From Achatina immaculata (lineage: Eukaryota; Mollusca; Gastropoda; Stylommatophora; Achatinidae): a DNA stretch of 64,000 nt. The position numbers and the translations under genes are program-made. The notes below the pieces were generated by a model. It worked only from the letters and a program-made list of their open reading frames with translations, did no database searches and was not told the origin of the DNA. The stretch is taken from NCBI GenBank assembly GCA_009760885.1, contig CM019716.1:2795501-2859500 (forward strand), given 5' to 3'. Shown here piece after piece: positions 57,225 through 64,000 of this stretch (its first letter is position 1; every line of letters begins with the position of its first letter).

Positions 57225-58288
57225 CTAAACTGTGATTTTCAGTCTAATAACCGTGATGAGGATGCTTTTCAGTCTAATAACTATAATGAGGATGCTCTTC
57301 GGTCTAATAACTATGATAAGGATGCTTTTCAGTCTAATAACTGTGGTGAAGATCCTCTTCAGTCTAATAACTGTGATGAGGATGCTTTTCAGTCTAATAA
57401 CTTTGATTAGGATGCTCTTCAGTCTAATAACTGTGATGAAGATGCTCTTCAGTCTAATAACTGTGATGAGGATGCTCTTCAGTCTAATAACTGTGATGAG
57501 GATGTTCTTCGGTCTAATAACTGTGATGAGGATGCTTTTCAGTCTAATAACTGTGATGAGGATGCTTTTCAGTCTAATAACTGTGATGAGGATGCTTTTC
57601 AGTCTAATAACTGTGATGAGGATGCTTTTCAGTCTAATAACTGTGATGAGGATATTTTTCAGTCTAATAACTGTGATGAGGATGCTTTTCAGTCTAATAA
57701 CTATGATGAGGATGCTTTTCAGTCTAATAACTGTGATGAGGATGCTTTTCGGTCTAATAACTGTGATGAGGATGCTTTTCGGTCTAATAACTGTGATGAG
57801 GATGCTTTTCAGTCTAATAACTGTGATGAGGATGCTTTTCAGTCTAATAACTGTGATGAGGATGCTTTTCAGTCTAATAACTGTGATGAGGATGCTCTTC
57901 GGTCTAATAACTATGATGAGGATGCTTTTCAGTCTAATAACTGTGATGAGGATGCTTTTTAGTCTAATAACTGTGATGAGGATGCTTTTTAGTCTAATAA
58001 CTGTGATGAGAATGGTCTTCAGTATAATAACTGTAATGAGGAAGCTTTTAATGATGAATGATGTTAGCAGGGTGTCATGATTTTTCATCATTACTGGAGT
58101 TTCAGCAAGAAGATAGGACACTGCCTTCCTAGCGGCTGTAGTGCCTGGCTTCTTAATAAGCTCCAAAGCCAAGTCAACCCATACGTCATTCTCCGGGCTT
58201 TTTTGTGACACTGTTTTCACAGAGCTCGTAGTGAAGGGAGGTAGGGTCTTGGACATCTGTTGTTCGTAAACCCAGGCATTTGAACAGC
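57225..58288 (-). CDS. Candidate exon 2 of an unknown gene, running into decapeptide repeats
   Basis: A minus-strand exon whose acceptor is tttccttcactctcttgcag (58289 side). It enters in phase 1 and completes the split glycine codon of exon 1, then reads CSNAWVYEQQMSKTLPPFTT, SVKTVSQKSPENDVWVDLAL and ELIKKPGTTAARKAVSYLLA. After KNHDTLLTSF the same frame goes straight into about 27 copies of LITVIRLKSI and stops at 57225. The ~75 unique residues look coding, with mixed composition and no low complexity. The repeat part may be translated. Alternatively the exon may end earlier, for example at a weak gtaatg donor after AETP near 58095. No known domain recognised. Confidence 0.45.
57237..58045. 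repeat. Minisatellite, exact 30 bp unit, ~27 copies
   Basis: Unit agtctaataactgtgatgag plus gatgcttttc, with substitutions but no insertion or deletion over 800 bp. In the minus frame of the gene above each unit is ten codons. Confidence 0.95.
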
Positions 58289-58592
58289 CTGCAAGAGAGT
58301 GAAGGAAATGCAGAAAACAGACGGAGAAGAATTAATTTACTTTAATTGGCAGAGTTATTGATCAATAATGTGGAAAATGACTCTCTTGATTTCTGTCTCC
58401 TTCCTAGACGTTCATTAAACCTAGTCTAAAACGCCCCAGTTGTTAGTTTTCTCATTTTTTGCTCTATAAGAATTTGTTTTTCTCATCGTACAGGCCAGCT
58501 CTTGGCAGCTGTTTAGTGGAAGCAGCAGCCGTTTGTCAGGCTTGTAAATTATTCGTTAACTTATTCATGAGTTGTCAGAACGTCCCACTTAC

Positions 58593-58689
58593 CTTGGCTA
58601 GCGATGGAGGACACAGAACATTGCCTGGGGGTATTGGCATCAGAATAGCGGGATTTTAGAAGCGCAGCACGCCGATCGTTTCCTGTCAT
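58593..58689 (-). CDS. Candidate first coding exon of the unknown minus-strand gene
   Basis: ATG at 58689 opens MTGNDRRAALLKSRYSDANT and continues PRQCSVSSIASQ plus one base (97 nt, phase 1). The donor is near-perfect: CAAG/gtaagt. The 304 bp intron ends in a strong acceptor, and exon 2 restores the frame (SQ-G-CSNAW). Upstream is an ETS-type motif. The N-terminus is basic and serine-rich with no signal peptide or membrane segment. I do not recognise the family. The pairing of start, strong donor, strong acceptor and matching phase makes this the best ab initio gene start in the window besides the GPCR. Confidence 0.5.
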
Positions 58690-58780
58690 GCTGAACCCGG
58701 ATGCTGTGTGGCTTCCGGTGGTCTGGTGTCAACACTTTGCCGCCCCGGAGTAAAGTTGTGTAACAAAATTTGGCTGGATG
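58690..58780 (-). promoter_or_regulatory. Possible promoter of the minus-strand gene
   Basis: ccggaagcc (ETS/GABP-type) on the minus strand at 58711-58719, about 22 bp upstream of the ATG, with scattered CpGs and no TATA box. Position suggests a TSS-proximal or 5'UTR element. Inferred only. Confidence 0.3.
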
Positions 58781-59164
58781 TTATTTTCCGCGTGCTGTGT
58801 TTTAAACCTTTATTGTTTATTTACGTTGGCGCCGTTGCCTCACCGGTAGAGTAGACGCATATGGTATTCAGAGTAACAGAATGTAGCACTCACGTGGGCA
58901 TTTTTTTAAATTGACGTATGCCATACACTTTTCTTTTTATTCTGCGTAATGCGATTCAGAAACATGTTCTCTGATGGTCAGATGAGGGGCACTTTAGTTG
59001 TAGTCTTTCCCTTCACTTGCCTAGTAACCAGTTCCATGATTCACAGCAGCCTGACTAACGAAGTGATGATTAACCTCAGCACCAACTTCAAAACTACAGA
59101 AATAGTTAGCCTTCTTATGCTATAAAGGCATCTGAAGCTTTGTGTTCGTTTCTAGGGATGTTTG

Positions 59165-59345
59165 TGACAATCTTTTCCTTGACCTGTCGGCACACTGGAG
59201 GGTGATGTGGTCAGAACCTTGCTTGGCTGGTGTCTTTTCTGGACTCCCTGTAGAAGCTGAGTGACTGGCGCACCTGGGTGGATTCCAACCGCCGACCTTT
59301 GCAGTGAGAGCACTAACCATTTCGCAGCTGAAATGCCCGGCTACC
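59165..59345 (-). mobile_element. tRNA-derived SINE, copy 4
   Basis: The plus strand shows ttccttgacctgtcggcaca, gggtgatgtggtcagaacc and a B-box remnant (gattccaacc), followed by gagagcactaaccatttcgc. It matches the reverse complement of copy 1. Confidence 0.75.
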
Positions 59346-59475
59346 GACGTGTTGGAGTTTAAATAATAAACGTGAAATTCTGTTAAGCACATCGAGCTGT
59401 CATATGACGTACGCTCAAGGAATTTGCTCTCTCTCTCTCTCTCATATTCTTCGTTTTTGTCATTGTTCCATGAAG

Positions 59476-59508
59476 TCGAAAGTCGAATACTACATTAACG
59501 TTGACAAG
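59476..59508 (+). CDS. Candidate exon 3 of the small four-exon gene
   Basis: A 33 bp microexon reading SKVEYYINVDK, phase 0 at both ends. It follows a pyrimidine-rich tract (cttcgtttttgtcattgttcc) and an aag acceptor. The donor after AAG is gtaagt, strong. Alternatively, ATG 59470 three bases into the same region could make this a first exon (MK plus these residues). Confidence 0.35.
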
Positions 59509-59866
59509 GTAAGTTTGATCTTTCTGTAAAAGAGACGTGAACAGGTACGTCTGAGCTTAGAGCTTCGGTAAATAAGGTAAAAGCAGGGGCCTTTTGAAGT
59601 GTCTTTCACATCAAACTTAGACTAAGAGCTGTGAAGTGATCACTTAGCACGCGTGTGTCCTGAATTTTGTAAAGTTTGTAAGTGATAGCAGGTAGAGGAA
59701 AACTTGCGTTATGAGTGTTCAGTTTGACTCGTTGACCTACTACGTATATTTTTATATGAGTTTAAACGATCATTGGTTGAGCTTGGCGTGGAGCTTGCTG
59801 AAGTTTGCACTGTTTGCCCATGACATCGTTTTGTGTTTCCTCGATTCTGTTCTCTTGTAACGACAG

Positions 59867-59941
59867 GAACAGCCTTACAAACACATGGAAGGCAAAATGA
59901 AGGCTCTTGACTATGACATAAGTGAATTCTCTTTTCTATAA
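59867..59941 (+). CDS. Candidate last exon of the small four-exon gene
   Basis: Acceptor cgattctgttctcttgtaac then gacag is strong. Phase 0 reading starts EQPYKHMEGKMKAL, ends DYDISEFSFL and stops at TAA 59939-59941. Joined in phase with the three upstream exons this gives a 65-residue acidic-basic protein with no membrane segment. No canonical AATAAA closely follows. I recognise no family; a longer isoform or a chance assembly is possible. Confidence 0.35.
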   Translation, partial: EQPYKHMEGKMKALDYDISEFSFL

Positions 59942-60019
59942 CATCACAAGACGCAATAAGTTTTCCAGTCCATTTTTTTTCCTGTCACATTCTCTCCGGT
60001 CACGAACACGTCCATACTG

Positions 60020-60105
60020 AAGAACTCGTCTTCCGTATTCCTGGAACTGCGGGCTGATGTTCTTTGCTGTGAAGATGTTGAGGCGTGGCATCGTATCGGG
60101 TTGGC
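60020..60105 (-). repeat. Dispersed repeat G, copy 2
   Basis: Reverse complement matches 39758-39835 (see that entry). The flanking 60105-60340 is GC-richer but unassigned. Confidence 0.6.
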
Positions 60106-60130
60106 AGCGGGTCATGGCGGCTGGTTTTTT

Positions 60131-61834
60131 TCCAGTCTCTTAGTGGAGCTAACAAGCAGAGAGCGTGCAATGTTTTATCAGACTGCTGCCATAGGGCCGT
60201 GGCCATACCTGCTCCGTTGGCCAGACCAGGCCTGTTACTGTGGGCGCTAACGGAGAGGTGGAATAGGGTCGTGGTCAGCTGTGACTCGCCAGCGGTGACG
60301 CTAGCATACAGGCTGTGAGTCAGTGATGCCAATATCAGACAGCGTCTTCGCCATCTCAGTCAGCTCTCTGCAACATCAGCCAGTACAAGTCTGGCCCGAC
60401 CTCCCCGCTAATCTGCTGACCAGATGAATTCAGGTCTGTCTGTTTTTCCAACCGAATACACTCATCAAGGTTCACCGACTCCGAACCTTATCCAACAGCT
60501 GTAAGAGGACGTAAAGTCCTTGAGACGTCGGTACTGTAACATGACAATAAAAACTCTTAGCTCTGCTCAGGTCATTGAGGGTAGCCATAAACCGGAGTCA
60601 CAATAATAGTTAATTTCAATTGAAGAGATGTAGATCAGCCTACACAGCTTGTGAGTCAAGTTGAAAGCTAAACATTTTTAAGGAGTCGTTTATCATGAAT
60701 GTCCTATAAACCTGATAACTACCAGAGTACTTTAGTGTGTGATAAAGAGACTGGTTGTATAAAAACCTTATATTTAATAGCGCATAATCTAGAAGCTGAC
60801 TGTGTGATGATCATATATGAGCTACATAAGAAAGATGAAATAGACAATGCTAAATCACCTTAAAAAATCATTTATTCATTATCAAGACAGCTTATTGTCT
60901 TCCTCACCTGTTGCATAAAACAGTAGTTGACAGAAGATCAAAGCTCGCTTTTCAAGAACATTCATCATTAAAGTTATCTCTTCATCAGCGTTGCTCTCTT
61001 ATCTGAGACGAAGTCCGTCTGTTGCTAAATAAACTGCTAACTCAAATTCTCATTGTAATTTAGCACGGAGATTTCCTTTGAGTCTAGGGGACACGGGCGT
61101 GTAAACACAAGTTGAGCTAGTGAAGATTTGCTATAAAGCATTCTTCTTGAAGTTTAAAGTTTACAGAAGAGGAAGGATCTTGACATCTGTATCAGACGCT
61201 GTCCCATATGGAAGAATTGTTTACCAAACATTAGATCACGATGCTTCCAATGGTAGCCTGTACAGGAGTCTTTATTGCATGCTCATGGGTTTAGTGTCTG
61301 GATCATGCGAGTCAAGAAATTGTGGGGGTGAACGGAGACACTTGTGAACTTTCACTGGTAATAATTAGAAAGTAGAGATCTGTGTGGAGATTGTCAAGAA
61401 TCAGTCCTGTGCTGAGCTGGAAGATAACGCGTTGAGATGTCAGATTTTGGTTGTAGGAGGATCAGAGAAATTGGTTTCAAGACATGAACTGTTGATTGCT
61501 GTGATCAGCTCAGAGCCTTTTCCGGTTATTCGTTTCTGTGAATGTGAAGTCTTTCACTTGTTAGTGTTATGGAAGATTACAAAGTTTCCTGTTCTTAGTG
61601 ATCCGCTAGTAAACTTTTCTTTTCTCTAAGTCAGTTGTAATCAGGGCCGGTGCTAACATTTGCCTGGTTAGAGTGCAGACCTCAGAGGGTGCAGTGCTGA
61701 CATTTGAGGGGCATATGTTTTCTTTAGCCATACGCTTAGCTTTTTCTTGTTCTTCTTCTTCTAAAGTTTGAAAATGTTTCCTCCATGCTTACTTTGTAAC
61801 ATGTTGTACGTTGTTTATTTATTTAACCCATATT
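60131..61834. other. Unassigned stretch
   Basis: Short open frames (for example 61120-61347) without motifs, splice support or repeat homology. Confidence 0.3.
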
Positions 61835-61920
61835 ATCATCATCATCATCATCTTTCACTCCCCTGAGAGCATAGGCCACGGATAAAGGCTCTCCAGTCAT
61901 CCCTGTTCTTGGAATTATGG
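61835..61920 (-). pseudogene. LINE 3'-terminal fragment with (GAT)n tail
   Basis: The minus strand reads NRDDWRAFIRGLCSQGSER, the usual end of an RTE-like ORF2 (compare PWRALVDGL at 8.05 kb), then a (GAT)n tail at 61835-61852. Confidence 0.6.
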
Positions 61921-61924
61921 TATC

Positions 61925-62290
61925 TATTTTACAAAAAGATAGAAAGAGTGAGAAACGTGGGCAGAAACAAGAATGACAGAAATTATGAAGAGTACATATA
62001 AACGAAGAACATACAACAATCCAATATTTCGGCAGAAGCCTTTTTCAAATATCACATACAAAAATAACAATAGCATATAAAAGCACGAAAAATAGATGAA
62101 AAAAAATAAACACTTGATTTTTTGGTCTGCTTTTGTAAGAAAGACTAGCACAATATGCCCTCACTTTTTCTATCTTTTAAAAAACTGAACCATAAACATC
62201 CATCTGCTTTCATTATTAGAACCAGTTTTACCGCAGTCGTCATCTATCTTATCTGTTTTTCCTTCCTTGTTAGATTTGATCTTTGTTCTA
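61925..62290. repeat. Dispersed repeat F, copy 3, rearranged
   Basis: 61925-62065 matches the family in reverse orientation (acaacaatccaatatttcgg, cagaagcctttttcaa). 62110-62290 matches in forward orientation (tttgtaagaaagactagcac, ctgaaccataaacatccatc). The two halves are inverted relative to copies 1 and 2. Confidence 0.55.
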
Positions 62291-64000
62291 TGAAGGTGAA
62301 AGACGAAAGAAATTGTATTGTTCTTACGAAGTTAATCTTGTTCCAACATTTTTCTTTTTGTTTGTACTATTAATGTGTTTGTACAGCTTTCCTGCTGGCC
62401 GCCCAGTGCCCCTTCTTTATGCACAATTATAAATATATACATTCCTTTCCGCCTGCTATTTACATAGGCGTCACAGCGCACTAAAGATTTCAACAAGCTT
62501 CCTAATAAGATGCTCACTCTTCTCTGGAATACGCTATCTGCTCCTGACGCGAGCTGCCTGAAGTGTTTATACCCAGAGCTAGCACCTGCCCCAGAACTCC
62601 ATTGTTCTTGCAAAGCTTTCTGATTGAACTTGCGATAACAACATTGTCTCTCGTGCAGGAAACGTAGCTCGCAAGCGCATTGTTCATTCCTTCCGTCACT
62701 CGAATGATCTGGCTTCCGTGTGCCAGGCTATTGCGATGGTATACGAGGTCTTGTCAGTTATAATACATTTGTGAATACTTTAAGCTGTAGAAATGGCCTT
62801 TTACAGTGTCAGACAAGCAAACAGCAATATATATATATATATATGGGTGGGTGGGGCATTGCCTTTTTAGAGCATAAACAACAAAAACAACAACGAAGGA
62901 AACACATAGCGAACATATACCGTTTTTTTTGTTGTTGTTGCCTAGAAGACACTTCCCACAGCTTAACAGCAGTGACTTTGTGTATACATGTTTGTACTTT
63001 TATTGACGTGCGCCATGTTTGTGTTGTTTTCCTCTGCATATACAAGCAAGGGTTATTTAAGAGCGAGACCATATAGGCAGTTCATACAAGTACTGCCACT
63101 TTGTTATGAGGGCCCCCACGCTACCAGTCACCTTGACCATACATTTTCAATTATTTTGCTTACATTATTTAACACTGTTTATTTGATTTTCTATTATTGT
63201 TCATTATTATTGTTATTATTGAATGTTCTATTATCATCACATCTCACCTTGGTACATCACACGTCGAAGTTTCACATACATGGCAATAGAAGATTTCTCA
63301 TGAACATTTCACTGATTCATTTTAATTTGACAAATAATATCAATATGATCAATACGTATAGCTGATAAATCACTTGTAATAATAGGCATAGGCAAGATTA
63401 TACACATTTCACTATTTTCATCATAGTAGCTCGAAATCTCACAAAATCACAATATCATAATTCTCATAATTCTACAAGCAGTATTTAAGCAGCGTTCACA
63501 ATATTCAGTAATACAAAAGCTCTTGGTAACAATTACTGTACGGTCTCTTGCTACATTAGTTCAATCTAACACTATGTCTCTATCTCTTGCTGAATCCTCT
63601 CTCTACCTGCAGCTGAGTCCTAATCTGTCTACCTGCAGCTGCCTGCACCTTCCCCTGCCTCCTGAATGCTCCTCTGCTCTCCTCTCTCCTTCTTTCTGAA
63701 TCCTCCTCCCTTCTTTATATTCGTAAGTTCTGACCACGCCAAAACCGGTCGCAACTGGCGTCTTCACTTTAGTCTCTTTCATCTCCGTCGTCTAATTGTT
63801 ACCTCCCATTAACAAGTCCACCATCTCTTTCATGTTACCTGCTTCGGGACCTAGTCCATTCTCTGTTCAGTCGTTTGATCTACTGGTCAATTGTTCCCCC
63901 TCGGCTACTGCAGGTGCGCGCGAAGTCGCACCTCTAGAACTGGACCACTCTCACGATCTATCAGATCTATCGATACGGTTTTACCTTTGATCAGGTCTTT
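62291..64000. other. Unassigned stretch to the window edge
   Basis: TA tract at 62829-62843. A pyrimidine-rich, GC-richer region with a gcgcgcgaagtcgcacc palindrome lies at 63570-63960. No gene supported. Confidence 0.3.

Noticed and set aside
57232..58080. 282-codon plus-strand open frame of SLITVMRMLF repeats
   Set aside because: The plus side of the 30 bp repeat; no splice or start context, unlike the minus-strand frame.
61120..61347. 75-codon open frame
   Set aside because: No motif, splice support or start context distinguishing it from chance.
63570..63990. Possible LTR or promoter region
   Set aside because: GC-richer and pyrimidine-rich, but no paired terminal repeat, primer-binding site or polypurine tract is visible before the window ends.

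Overview
The window is eukaryotic, intron-containing, AT-rich and dominated by transposons and minisatellites. It is most likely from a gastropod mollusc. The best evidence is a pair of rhodopsin-class receptors resembling the gastropod 'chemosensory receptor' families, next to RTE-, CR1-, L1/Tx1- and RNase H-type LINEs, a mariner, a tRNA-derived SINE and a typical eukaryotic tRNA-Asn gene. The species is inferred from protein character only; no marker gene is present.

Layout. 1-0.5 kb: C-terminal half of a GPCR (+). 1-6 kb: decayed LINE fragments (-) split by a 3.2 kb L1/Tx1-like LINE with a perfect 17 bp target-site duplication. 6-9 kb: a LINE 3'UTR, a minisatellite and a LINE tail. 9.1-10.45 kb: a dead mariner whose first catalytic motif is mutated beside a 15 bp repeat expansion. 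13.3-14.35 kb: an intact paralogous GPCR (-), convergent with the first. 14.7-20.6 kb: three minisatellites, one with an exact 352 bp higher-order period. 21.4 kb: a near-perfect hairpin. 21.8-35.5 kb: LINE territory, including a head-to-head inverted pair of about 2.1 kb copies (27.9-32.2 kb), tRNA-Asn, a 34 bp minisatellite and a composite repeat carrying two LINE insertions with duplicated targets. 37-44 kb: SINE, CR1-like, RTE-like and RNase H LINE remnants. 44-60 kb: two candidate host genes. 60-64 kb: mostly unrecognised sequence with repeat fragments.

Host genes. (1) The GPCR pair probably belongs to a local chemoreceptor cluster. (2) On the minus strand near 58.7 kb, an ATG exon joins through a clean GT-AG intron to a second exon. 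That reading frame runs without a stop into about 27 indel-free copies of a 30 bp unit, giving a decapeptide repeat. (3) On the plus strand, four small exons (44390, 53577, 59476, 59867) all have phase-0 splice junctions and would encode a 65-residue protein, with gene 2 nested in its second intron. Genes 2 and 3 are ab initio readings with no recognised family. They are the best candidates for something undescribed.

Most long open frames in the window are mobile-element remnants or stop-free minisatellites. Repeat boundaries are approximate except where a duplication or terminal repeat fixes them.
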